Part shown: positions 1-6,723 of the stretch, one piece after another
Numbering within the stretch: position 1 is the stretch's first letter
Layout of the letters: each line of letters starts with the position of its first letter
Assembly: GCA_964616835.1 (NCBI GenBank)
Contig: CAZTSG010000042.1
Coordinates: 1 to 11,870, forward strand
Direction: 5' to 3'
From: JAAOZP01 sp964616835
GTDB lineage: Archaea; Thermoproteota; EX4484-205; JAAOZP01
DNA length: 11,870 bases
Made by a program: the position numbers and the translations under genes
Notes under the pieces: generated by a model
What the model was told of the DNA's origin: nothing
Databases searched by the model: none
Seen by the model: the letters and a program-made list of their open reading frames with translations, nothing else

Positions 1-5
1 CTAAA

Positions 6-473
6 ATGTTCAAAGGAGATAAGAGGCTTATCATCATACCTGCTTTAAGCATTCTACTGTTTCTACTTCATCCAACGGGTAGAGAAGTCTGGTATTACTC
101 ATTGTTCTGGACCATACCTCTTTTAATAGCGTTATTAAAGCCGCGTATAGATTCTGTACTCAAGAACCATCTGGCCCAGGTCTATGTCTATTCTCTCGGC
201 TCCTCCTTTACTGATCATGCTATTGGGTCAATAACCTATCTCTATTTATTCAGTATTCCTACAGAAGACTGGATTCGAGCTATTCCTTTCACACCTGTTG
301 AGAGAGCCATATTCGCAGCCGGAATAACTTTCTTCTATTTCGCCATAGGGGTCTCACTAATGATTATGCAGAAGGCCTCAGCTCTAGCAGTATTGAGGGA
401 AATGACAAAGGAGACTGTTAAAGAAGAAACCAAGGTCAAGGAGAAGAAGAGAAGGAAGGTTGAAGATGCATAG
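6..473 (+). CDS. Small multi-pass membrane protein of unknown function
   Basis: I do not recognise the family. The 155-residue product has about four hydrophobic segments (roughly residues 8-21, 29-44, 73-84 and 100-121). The motif IPFTPVER precedes the last helix. The tail (about 130-155) is dominated by Lys and Glu and is probably cytosolic. There is no signal peptidase site and no catalytic motif. The stop codon overlaps the start of glyA (ATG at 466, TAG at 471-473), so the two genes are probably cotranscribed and translationally coupled. The ATG at 6 sits almost at the window edge and no promoter can be seen, so an upstream start cannot be excluded. A structural or transport-accessory role is possible, but nothing in the sequence specifies it. 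Confidence 0.75.
   Translation: MFKGDKRLIIIPALSILLFLLHPTGREVWYYSLFWTIPLLIALLKPRIDSVLKNHLAQVYVYSLGSSFTDHAIGSITYLYLFSIPTEDWIRAIPFTPVERAIFAAGITFFYFAIGVSLMIMQKASALAVLREMTKETVKEETKVKEKKRRKVEDA
454..460 (+). promoter_or_regulatory. Shine-Dalgarno-like site for glyA
   Basis: The purine tract GGAAGGT lies inside the end of the upstream membrane gene, five bases before the ATG at 466. It favours that ATG over the in-frame TTG at 460, which would overlap the site. Confidence 0.45.
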
Positions 474-1743
474 GCTAAAGGATATTATAAGGATAGTGGA
501 AGAGCAGAACAAGTGGAGAAGAAGAGAATGTCTAAACCTAATAGCTTCAGAAAGCGTGATGTCGCCTCTTGCAGAGAAGTATTACGCTTCCGATTTCCAC
601 GGGAGGTATAATGAACACAGCGGCCCTGAAAGACATTACTGCGGAACAAAGTACGCATACGAGATAGAGGAATTATGCAACCAGTTATTCAGGGAGAGGT
701 TTGAAACCCCGTTTGCCGATGTGCGCCCCATCTCCGGGGCTGTGGCGAACATGGTTGCGTACACCGCCTTTACTAAGCCGGGTGACGTGATAATCGCCCT
801 AGGAATACCGAATGGGGCGCATGTTTCTTCAACTCAATGGGGGATAGCGGGGGCAAGGGGGTTGAAGAGCATAGACATGTTCTTCGACGCTAAGAAGATG
901 AACATAGATGTTGAAAACACTGTTAAGCTGATAGACAAGGTGAAGCCTCGGATAGTAATGTTTGGAGCTTCCATGTTCCTCTTCCCGGAGCCGGTGAGAG
1001 AGATCAAGGAGAGGATTGACCCCAAGATTAAGGTTGTGTACGATGCTTCACACGTCTTCGGCCTGATATACGGTGAGGTTTTCCAAGAGCCCTTGGAAGA
1101 GGGAGCTGACCTTATTACTTCATCAACCCACAAGACATTCCAGGGACCACAGGGAGGGGTTGTTATAGGGAGCAAAAACCTTAGCGAGGAAGATTGGCAA
1201 AAGGTTGAGACAGCAATATTCCCAGGCATAATGTCGAACACTCATATTCACAGGTTTCCAGCACTAGCAATCACCGCGCTGGAGATGAAGGAGTTTGGCA
1301 GAGATTATGCTCGGCAAGTGGTCAGAAACGCTAAGACCCTTGCCGAAAGCCTTTATGATAAAGGGTTTGAAGTCCTCTGCCCAGACCTGGGATTCACTGA
1401 ATCTCACCAAATCATTGTTAATATGAAAAGGTTTGGAGGCGGTAAGCCGGTTTCAGAATTGCTTGAGGAGTCTAACATCATATGTAACAAGATGGCTCTG
1501 CCGACAGACCGGCCGCAAGACGCTACTCAAAACCCTTCGGGAATAAGGCTTGGTGTTCAAGAGTTAACCCGATGGGGGATGAAAGAAGAAGAAATGAAGA
1601 CGGTGGCGGAATTGTTTAAGAAATCAATAATGGAAGGGAAGAACGTAAAGAACGAGGTTATCGAGCTTAAAGGTAGGTTTAACGAGGTACATTATTGTTT
1701 CAAAACGACTGAGGAAGCCTTATTGAAGGCCCGTCTCCTCTAA
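466..1743 (+). CDS. glyA: Serine hydroxymethyltransferase (archaeal type)
   Basis: PLP enzyme that interconverts serine and glycine and loads the C1 unit onto a tetrahydropterin (in archaea tetrahydromethanopterin or a related pterin). Fold type I features are clear: N-terminal NLIASES and HGRYNEHSG stretches, the YDASHVFG segment with the PLP-ring Asp (about residue 193), and SSTHKTFQGPQGG carrying the Schiff-base Lys (about residue 223). The 425-residue length fits archaeal GlyA. A TTG six bases upstream (460) is in frame, but the ATG at 466 is preferred because purine-rich GGAAGGT ends five bases before it. The start overlaps the upstream membrane gene by 8 bases. The 3' end overlaps the convergent metE by 44 bases. 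The neighbouring metF/metE operon suggests that its product methylene-pterin feeds methionine synthesis. Confidence 0.95.
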   Translation: MHRLKDIIRIVEEQNKWRRRECLNLIASESVMSPLAEKYYASDFHGRYNEHSGPERHYCGTKYAYEIEELCNQLFRERFETPFADVRPISGAVANMVAYTAFTKPGDVIIALGIPNGAHVSSTQWGIAGARGLKSIDMFFDAKKMNIDVENTVKLIDKVKPRIVMFGASMFLFPEPVREIKERIDPKIKVVYDASHVFGLIYGEVFQEPLEEGADLITSSTHKTFQGPQGGVVIGSKNLSEEDWQKVETAIFPGIMSNTHIHRFPALAITALEMKEFGRDYARQVVRNAKTLAESLYDKGFEVLCPDLGFTESHQIIVNMKRFGGGKPVSELLEESNIICNKMALPTDRPQDATQNPSGIRLGVQELTRWGMKEEEMKTVAELFKKSIMEGKNVKNEVIELKGRFNEVHYCFKTTEEALLKARLL

Positions 1744-2719
1744 TCTCCTTCCTCAGCTTTCTAACTGCTTCAACCATCACCTTCATTTTCTCCCTAGCGG
1801 TTTCCCGAGGCAATAGCTTGAGACCGCAGTCGGGGTTTATGTAAAGCCTTTCAACAGGCATTAATTCAACAACTTTCCTAATCCCTACAATAACTTCTTC
1901 AACCCTCTCGACCCTCCTGTTGTGAACATCCACGACCCCGAAGCCCAGCTCCTTATCCTCAGGAATCTTCTTAACAATCTCAATATCTTTGAAACCCCTG
2001 TTCGCAAATTCTAATGCAAGCTGGCTTACCCTCAGGTTCTCAAGGTATGGGAGTATTCTAGAATATTCTCCGTAGCACACGTGCATGCCTATCTTAATGC
2101 TAACCCCCCGAACTGCTTTGTTAATTGCTTCGACAGCCCAATCCAGTTCCTTCAAATGCGTCGTGAGTGCGGGTTCGTCTATTTGCACATAGGGGGCCCC
2201 AGCATCTTCCAAGGCCTTCAATTCCATATTGATTATCTTCGAAAGCTCGAAGGCAAGCTCCTCTTTTGTAGCATAGTATTCGTTGAAACTCCAGTCTGCT
2301 ATAGTGTATGGTCCGGTTATAGTCATCTTTACAACAGGCCTCGTAGAAACTGATCTCAAGAACCTGTATTCTTCTACTGTAATACTACCCTTGTATTGCA
2401 GCGGTGCGTAGACAGCAGGCTTTCTAAAGTAAGCATTACCCCATACCCTTATCGGATCGTAGAACCTAAAACCGCCTATTCTCTCAGCGAAATACTCCAC
2501 CATTTCATCCCTTCTCTGCTCGCCGTCGCTAGGAATATCTATGCCGGCATCCTCTTGGTCTCTTACAACGCTCACCACAGCGTCGTCGAAAGCCTCTTTC
2601 AAATGCTCCTCACTAATCTTCCCTGATTTCCGAAGCCTTATCATTCTCCTTAGCCATGTGGGCCGCGGGTAGCTTCCGATGACTGAAGTCGGCAGAATGG
2701 GAAGCCTGCATTCACTCAT
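1700..2719 (-). CDS. metE: Methionine synthase catalytic (zinc) subunit, MetE C-terminal type
   Basis: Cobalamin-independent methionine synthase core that transfers a methyl group to homocysteine. All zinc ligands known from MetE are present: His213 and Cys215 (MHVCYGE), Glu237 (LALEFANR) and Cys298 (NPDCGLK). The homocysteine-binding IGS motif is at 15-17, the substrate Glu67 in SDGEQRRDEMVEYF, and Asp181 in IDEPA. The 339 residues correspond only to the C-terminal half of bacterial MetE. The preceding gene supplies a second MetE-like barrel, so the enzyme is probably a split MetE heteromer. The start overlaps the upstream stop by 8 bases, with GGAGGG seven bases before the ATG. It is the last gene of metF-metE(N)-metE(C), and its 3' end overlaps glyA. 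The alternative is a corrinoid-protein-dependent core synthase (Mes families), which lack such a partner. Confidence 0.93.
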   Translation of the reverse strand: MSECRLPILPTSVIGSYPRPTWLRRMIRLRKSGKISEEHLKEAFDDAVVSVVRDQEDAGIDIPSDGEQRRDEMVEYFAERIGGFRFYDPIRVWGNAYFRKPAVYAPLQYKGSITVEEYRFLRSVSTRPVVKMTITGPYTIADWSFNEYYATKEELAFELSKIINMELKALEDAGAPYVQIDEPALTTHLKELDWAVEAINKAVRGVSIKIGMHVCYGEYSRILPYLENLRVSQLALEFANRGFKDIEIVKKIPEDKELGFGVVDVHNRRVERVEEVIVGIRKVVELMPVERLYINPDCGLKLLPRETAREKMKVMVEAVRKLRKEIRGDGPSIRLPQSF

Positions 2720-3674
2720 TTTTCAACCCTCCGATAACCAAACCCATTCTTCTAATCTTCGCGTAGGCTATTGAAACAGGGATGAAATCCATCATCGCAT
2801 TAGGCGTCAAGTAAACATCTTTAAACTTTTCAGCTGTTTTCTTAACCAGCATTCTTAATTGCTTAACCTTTTCAATCTTCGTGCTCCTAGAGTTAACCGC
2901 GCCTAATCCAACTCCCCATTTTTCTTCAAAACTCAAGATCTTCTCAAGCTGTTCAGGTGCTTCGACAACATCTACTCCAATAACGCCTATCCTCCATTTC
3001 GATAGCTCTTCAAGAACATGGCTTATCGAACCGAAATAAGTCTGAAGCCACAGCCCCCTCGATATTTTTGACACTATTGTTTCATATGCTTTTTCAAGAA
3101 GCTCTTTGTCTAAGTTTTCAGAGACTAGTAATGGCTCGTGAATCTCTACGAAGCTTACGCCAGAATCCCTGAGCATCCGCGCCTCTTCGCCGAGCGCTCC
3201 AGCAATATCAGTAACAAGCTCTTCCTCAGACGAGTAATACTTGTTTTCACACATTTTTAAAAAAGTGTATGGGCCCGGGATAGCTGCCTTAATCCTGACC
3301 TTTATCCCACTTCTTCTTATAATGCTTTTAACAGTCTTCAGCATGGTTAAAGTAGCATCCTTATGCTTAATCCTCCCCTTAACAACCGGAATCCTATAGT
3401 AGAAGTTGTTATCTAAGAATCTGTAGAGCCCTCCTCTCTCGATTCCTTCAAAGGAACTTGCAAAGGGTTCGAAAAGATCATCCCATAAGAACATATTGAA
3501 AGGAACTAGGGAAACGTTTGAATCAGCTATCTTACGAAGAACATTTACCAGCTCTTCCTCAAGCTTCTCCTCATAGGTCTCCGGATCGATTTTGCCATCT
3601 TTGTACCGGCTCATTAACCGACCTACGCTAAAAGGCCGGGGGAAACTTCCTACGAGTGCTGCTTCAACAACCAT
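2712..3674 (-). CDS. MetE N-terminal-domain-like protein (zinc-less barrel, partner of MetE)
   Basis: A 320-residue member of the MetE/UROD-like barrel superfamily. It shares landmarks with the catalytic subunit: VGSFPRP at 8-14, PGPYTFLK at 133-140, VEIHEPLL at 176-183 and TPNAMMDF at 290-297. None of the zinc ligands is kept: the HxC site reads QTYFG, and the Cys in the NPDCG position is Ala293. This is the state of the N-terminal half of full-length MetE, which arose by duplication and helps bind the folate tail. I infer that it is the N-terminal half of a split MetE and assembles with the downstream product. It lies 16 bases after metF and overlaps metE by 8 bases. A GGTGGTG site lies four bases before its ATG. 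A separate regulatory or methyl-donor-binding role is possible. Confidence 0.82.
   Translation of the reverse strand: MVVEAALVGSFPRPFSVGRLMSRYKDGKIDPETYEEKLEEELVNVLRKIADSNVSLVPFNMFLWDDLFEPFASSFEGIERGGLYRFLDNNFYYRIPVVKGRIKHKDATLTMLKTVKSIIRRSGIKVRIKAAIPGPYTFLKMCENKYYSSEEELVTDIAGALGEEARMLRDSGVSFVEIHEPLLVSENLDKELLEKAYETIVSKISRGLWLQTYFGSISHVLEELSKWRIGVIGVDVVEAPEQLEKILSFEEKWGVGLGAVNSRSTKIEKVKQLRMLVKKTAEKFKDVYLTPNAMMDFIPVSIAYAKIRRMGLVIGGLKNE
2727..2732 (-). promoter_or_regulatory. Shine-Dalgarno site of metE
   Basis: GGAGGG on the minus strand lies seven bases upstream of the ATG at 2719, inside the end of the preceding gene. This is the expected layout for a coupled internal operon gene. Confidence 0.6.
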
Positions 3675-3678
3675 ACTA

Positions 3679-3685
3679 CACCACC
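3679..3685 (-). promoter_or_regulatory. Shine-Dalgarno site of the MetE-N gene
   Basis: GGTGGTG on the minus strand fills the short metF/MetE-N spacer, four bases before the ATG at 3674. It indicates translation as an internal operon gene rather than from its own leaderless message. Confidence 0.5.
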
Positions 3686-3690
3686 GGGCT

Positions 3691-4440
3691 TCAAAGCCCC
3701 CTTAATGATTTAACCAGTCTAATAGCATGTTCATACCCTCCTGGAGACGAAATCATAAATCCCTCGAAAAATCTTTCCAACTCATGAATAAAATTAATGT
3801 TTGTCTCCATATCGAGTTTGAAACTCGGTGCTTCAAGACCCATTAGTCTAGCTACCTCCCTGAGGGTAGGCAGGTTCTCCTCGCAGAGAACGAGATAGGT
3901 GCAATATACGGGGGGAAACCATTCTGCTTTTCCAGCAGCTTCTTCAAACGCCCTGCGAAACTTCTCAGCATCCTCAACGCTGAGAAATATCTGCGTGAAA
4001 ACGTAGTCGGGCTTTGCTGAAAGTTTCGAAACAAGCTTATCTATGGATGTGGGCCAGCCCACTGCCAACCCTACTTCAACACCTAATTCCCTCTTAGCCC
4101 AGAGGGAGAGGCCTTCCGGAGAGATGTCTGATATTGACGATCCTTCAGCAGGATTGTCTCCACGCATGAAGAGGAATCTTCTAACGCCCGCTGCGACACA
4201 CCCGTATAAAACGCTTTTTAGGTTTGTCAGATTCATATTAACAGTCTTGTAGTGCACTATTGGTTCAATCCCAAGCCTTTCCTTAAGCATTATGGAGAAA
4301 ATAAAACCAGGTATCCTAGGCTGCCCCAACGGGGTATCGGTAACGTTTACTGCATCAATAATATCTTTTGCTTGCTTAACTATATTCATCACTCTCTCAA
4401 CGTCTCTTTTAGGAGGCGTTATCTCTAGGCTTAGGAACAT
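3691..4440 (-). CDS. metF: Methylenetetrahydrofolate (tetrahydropterin) reductase-like protein
   Basis: MetF-family TIM barrel that reduces methylene-pterin to methyl-pterin, the donor for methionine synthase. From the ATG at 4440 the protein is 249 residues. It opens with MFLSLEITPPKR, the family SFEFFPPK motif with catalytic-type Glu6. It continues with VNVTDTPLGQPR (about 32-42), IVHYKTVNMNL in the HLTCRD..N position, and FMRGDNP with the flavin-site Asp95. The frame extends to an ATG at 4485, but those 15 extra residues match nothing in MetF, and their DNA contains a strong BRE/TATA element 27 bases before 4440. I therefore annotate a leaderless start at 4440. First gene of the metF-MetE(N)-metE operon. 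The usual partner MetV is not in this window, so the electron donor is unknown. Confidence 0.85.
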   Translation of the reverse strand: MFLSLEITPPKRDVERVMNIVKQAKDIIDAVNVTDTPLGQPRIPGFIFSIMLKERLGIEPIVHYKTVNMNLTNLKSVLYGCVAAGVRRFLFMRGDNPAEGSSISDISPEGLSLWAKRELGVEVGLAVGWPTSIDKLVSKLSAKPDYVFTQIFLSVEDAEKFRRAFEEAAGKAEWFPPVYCTYLVLCEENLPTLREVARLMGLEAPSFKLDMETNINFIHELERFFEGFMISSPGGYEHAIRLVKSLRGL

Positions 4441-4460
4441 TGGAGCCGCGAGGAAGACAA

Positions 4461-4477
4461 GGTTATTAAAACTTTCC
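4461..4477 (-). promoter_or_regulatory. BRE/TATA promoter of the metF-metE operon
   Basis: The minus strand reads GGAAAGTTTTAATAACC: a purine BRE (GGAAAG) directly followed by a TATA-like TTTTAATAA centred near 4467. That is 27 bases before the ATG at 4440, the spacing of a leaderless archaeal transcript. It overlaps the 5' end of the longer possible metF reading frame. Confidence 0.6.
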
Positions 4478-4514
4478 ATTACCATCAGTATAGTAATGCT
4501 TACCGATTATTGGG

Positions 4515-4519
4515 AAAAA
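4515..4519 (-). terminator. Short T-tract after the winged-helix membrane gene
   Basis: On the minus strand a run of five T followed by CCC lies just after the stop at 4523 and before the metF promoter. Archaeal termination often needs only a T-rich stretch. This one is short, so the call is weak. Confidence 0.25.
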
Positions 4520-4522
4520 GGA

Positions 4523-5029
4523 TCAGGATTTCTCCTCGACCACTCTTAACACGTTCTCCCTGCCTTTTTTCTTCTTCTCAATCAACCCGTACGCTTCCAA
4601 GAGACTTAGGGCTTGACTTACTTTCGTTGTTGAAAATCCCGTTTTCTCGATAAGCTCCGATTGAAGAATTACGCCACTGCTCCTTATAGTTTCATATATT
4701 TTTAGTTCATCAGGCTTGAGAAGCCTCAGTAGTTCCGAGACCCCTAAACGCCCTAAGAGAGGATGTTTCTCCTCGACCACTATGGCTCTGAACATGGAAT
4801 AGCCGAACGATATTGAAAGAAGACACACCACTATTACATCATTAAACGTGTAAACATCAGGAATTGGATACACGCGGGGACTTCCACCCTCCTCTATTCT
4901 AAGTTGGAAAACACGCGGGGTTAATATTGTAATTATTAGGAGTACTCCTGAGATAATCATTAGGATAGCCCAGGGGGGATTGAGCCTCATTAGAGTTTTT
5001 ACGAATAGTGTTTGTAAACTTATAACCAT
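4523..5029 (-). CDS. Membrane-anchored winged-helix transcriptional regulator
   Basis: A 168-residue protein with two hydrophobic helices (about 19-38 and 62-80) separated by a short loop. After a linker comes a winged helix-turn-helix at about 105-165: helices KPDELKIYETIRSS, ILQSELIEKTGF and STTKVSQALSLLEAYGLI, then a basic wing EKKKKGRENVLRV. This resembles MarR/ArsR-like domains fused to membrane helices in many archaea, proposed to link membrane signals to transcription. The target is unknown. The divergent extracellular protein at 5438 is the natural candidate across a long AT-rich gap. The start is uncertain: TTATAA near 5019-5024 is about 31 bases before an internal ATG at 4990 (residue 14), while ATTATATAAC near 5033-5042 is only 9 bases from 5029. 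The first 13 residues may therefore be untranslated. Confidence 0.8.
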   Translation of the reverse strand: MVISLQTLFVKTLMRLNPPWAILMIISGVLLIITILTPRVFQLRIEEGGSPRVYPIPDVYTFNDVIVVCLLSISFGYSMFRAIVVEEKHPLLGRLGVSELLRLLKPDELKIYETIRSSGVILQSELIEKTGFSTTKVSQALSLLEAYGLIEKKKKGRENVLRVVEEKS

Positions 5030-5042
5030 TTCGTTATATAAT
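5019..5042 (-). promoter_or_regulatory. Candidate TATA elements of the winged-helix membrane gene
   Basis: Two AT-rich elements occur on the minus strand: ATTATATAAC (about 5042-5033) and GGTTATAAG (about 5027-5019). The second is preceded by CGAAAT and would place a leaderless start near the ATG at 4990. The first would give a start near 5011. The sequence alone does not decide. Confidence 0.4.
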
Positions 5043-5437
5043 CTACCATCATAAATACTAGATTTCCCTGACTAATACCGACCTCATTTCTTTTGAATGT
5101 TTCTGTATATTTTTACCCTAAAAAAGGAAGATTTTTAACATGATTATTTTAATTTTTGGAGGTTTAAGCCTGAGCTCAATGCTCAAAATCCTCAGACACA
5201 GCTTATGATTAAAATTTCAAGCAGAGAAATATCTTGTCCACAATTAAAACAAAATCTCTAATCATTGAACCTTTCTGAACATTATTAAACGTTTTGAAAG
5301 AAGCTTATCAAACAATAGTAAGGGAAGACCTTTACTCAATTAGACATTTTGTCCAACACCGCCATATTTTAAAATAATTCCAAATTAATTTGTAAAATAA
5401 TGTTTAATAAAAAGATTTACGATAAAACCTTGTCCAA
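5030..5437 (+). other. 408-base AT-rich intergenic region between divergent genes
   Basis: No credible gene or tRNA is visible. It holds promoter elements at both ends and three copies of TTGTCCA in the same orientation (5234-5240, 5349-5355, 5430-5436), the last just before the ATG at 5438. A small inverted repeat, TGAGC-TCAAT-GCTCA, lies at 5171-5185. A GGAGGT at 5158-5163 is followed only by a 9-codon frame. Its length and AT-richness suit a regulatory region for the flanking pair, or could hide an unannotated small RNA. Confidence 0.6.
5403..5414 (+). promoter_or_regulatory. TATA element of the gene at 5438
   Basis: TTTAATAAAAAG centred near 5408 is 30 bases before the ATG at 5438. No Shine-Dalgarno precedes the start, consistent with a leaderless message. 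Confidence 0.5.
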
Positions 5438-6208
5438 ATGGAAGTAACAATAAAAAGATTCGATGAGAATCGAATGCTCCTAACAATATTCTCCATGATG
5501 GTGACGGCTTCTATAGTTTTAATGCTTTTTAAGCCGTTAGAGCTTAGCTTAATTTCAGGGAACATAGGGACCACTGAGTTTCAATTAGTATTAACTCCTG
5601 AATTTGTCATCGTTAAGAACACCTGTAGCAATGCGATTGTCCCCTACATTATCTCTGAATCGGGCAGTATTAGAATAGACTTGTTTCCACTCAGGCTCCC
5701 TAGAGTTATTGGAGCATACAACAAAACCATAAGGATTAAAATGTGGGATCTTAAAATCCGCAATGTCCTACTTTTAAAAAATATTGAGGTTAATGAAGAG
5801 GGAATTGTTCAAAAAGCCCGCATTGTTGATTTACTAATCCATCTGAGAGAAGACGATGAAGAATCCTTTAACTCAAGCTTATGTTTCAAACTGTTATTTG
5901 AAAACAGCGAGACCCCGCATGGAAACGAGTCTAACGACGCCTACTCAGGAACACTAAGACCCTTAACCAGTCACCTTTACGGTGGCTTTTACTCTGCCTC
6001 GAAGATAAAGATAACTATTTCTTGGGAACCTGCAGACAAGCCTATCCTCGTAACAATGTATCACGAAAAAGGCGGACCTCAGAATTATTTGCTAAGGAAT
6101 GGAGAATGGTCGGGATTCCTCGACACACTGGATGGTTTAAACTACTTAGTTATTGGGAATCTTAGTCAATTCGGAGAGGTAAAATACTCGCTCATTATTC
6201 TTAACTAG
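5438..6208 (+). CDS. Membrane-anchored extracellular protein of unknown function
   Basis: I do not recognise the family. The 256-residue product begins with a short basic stretch, then one hydrophobic helix at about 13-31, with no obvious signal-peptidase site. It is thus probably an N-terminally anchored protein with most of the chain outside the cell. The ectodomain is beta-strand-rich, with several N-glycosylation sequons (for example NKT at 95, NSS at 145, NES at 163, NLS at 241) and only two cysteines (63, 149). The last 70 residues (from about KIKITISWEP at 189 to VKYSLIILN) alternate strands like a pre-peptidase C-terminal/jelly-roll beta sandwich common in archaeal surface proteins. 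It is divergent from the membrane winged-helix protein and upstream of uspA, which has its own TATA box. A surface sensor or binding role is only a guess. Confidence 0.7.
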   Translation: MEVTIKRFDENRMLLTIFSMMVTASIVLMLFKPLELSLISGNIGTTEFQLVLTPEFVIVKNTCSNAIVPYIISESGSIRIDLFPLRLPRVIGAYNKTIRIKMWDLKIRNVLLLKNIEVNEEGIVQKARIVDLLIHLREDDEESFNSSLCFKLLFENSETPHGNESNDAYSGTLRPLTSHLYGGFYSASKIKITISWEPADKPILVTMYHEKGGPQNYLLRNGEWSGFLDTLDGLNYLVIGNLSQFGEVKYSLIILN

Positions 6209-6223
6209 CTCTCAAAAATGGGC

Positions 6224-6235
6224 TATAAATTTTAT
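6224..6235 (+). promoter_or_regulatory. TATA element of uspA
   Basis: TATAAATTTTAT in the 52-base spacer is centred about 30 bases before the ATG at 6261, with purine-rich CAAAAATGGG just upstream as a BRE candidate. There is no Shine-Dalgarno before the start. Confidence 0.6.
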
Positions 6236-6260
6236 TAACTTTCACCCAAACAACTAAGCC

Positions 6261-6710
6261 ATGTTTAAGAAGATTCTGGTTGCGACCGACGGTTCCCCTG
6301 CTTCAAAAAAGGCTGTTGAAACAGCTTTAAAACTAAAGCTTCAGTATCCAGATATAGAAGTAGCGATACTCCATGTCTCTGAAGCACCTTTAAAAATGGT
6401 AGCGGAGCCAGGTGTAGAGTACTCTTCTAAAATCGCAGTCCTTCCAGATTCCACCAGGGCAAGTATGATTAGAGAGAAGGATGAAATACTTGAAGAAGCA
6501 AGAATAATCGCGGAAGAAATGGGTGTGAAAGCGAAGTTTTTCAACAAGACTGGCGACCCAGCCTCGATCATAATCGGGGAGGCTGAGAAAGGAGGCTATG
6601 ACCTTATCGTCATTGGGGGAGAGGGATTGGGAAAATCTGGTAGGATTCTTGGAAGCGTTGCAAGCAGGGTCTTAAACCAATTTAGGGGATCTGTGCTCGT
6701 AGTTAGGTAA
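6261..6710 (+). CDS. Universal stress protein, UspA family
   Basis: A 149-residue single-domain Usp with an alpha/beta Rossmann-like fold, normally a cytosolic dimer. It starts with the family KKILVATDGSPASKKAVETAL (strand 1 and the Asp9 loop) and the AILHVSE strand, and ends with DLIVIGGEGLGKSGRILGS and a GSVLVVR final strand. The nucleotide loop reads G-x2-G-x8-G-S, one residue shorter than the G-x2-G-x9-G(S/T) of ATP-binding members such as MJ0577, so ATP binding is likely but not certain. It has its own TATA box at the leaderless distance. It ends 13 bases before the convergent zincin-like gene. Its partner and stress signal cannot be read from the sequence. Confidence 0.92.
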   Translation: MFKKILVATDGSPASKKAVETALKLKLQYPDIEVAILHVSEAPLKMVAEPGVEYSSKIAVLPDSTRASMIREKDEILEEARIIAEEMGVKAKFFNKTGDPASIIIGEAEKGGYDLIVIGGEGLGKSGRILGSVASRVLNQFRGSVLVVR

Positions 6711-6723
6711 GTGATTTAAGCCG

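Noticed and set aside
834..1241. 135-codon open frame on the minus strand
   Set aside because: It lies wholly inside glyA, antisense, and its translation has no domain character.
5158..5208. GGAGGT followed by a 9-codon frame (ATG 5179), and the small inverted repeat at 5171-5185
   Set aside because: The spacing to the ATG is 15 bases, the frame is tiny, and a 5-base stem is easily found by chance.
5030..5437. tRNA, box C/D RNA or CRISPR in the long intergenic region
   Set aside because: No T-arm GGTTCRA-type sequence, no C/D box pair in the right order, and no regularly spaced direct repeats of CRISPR length.
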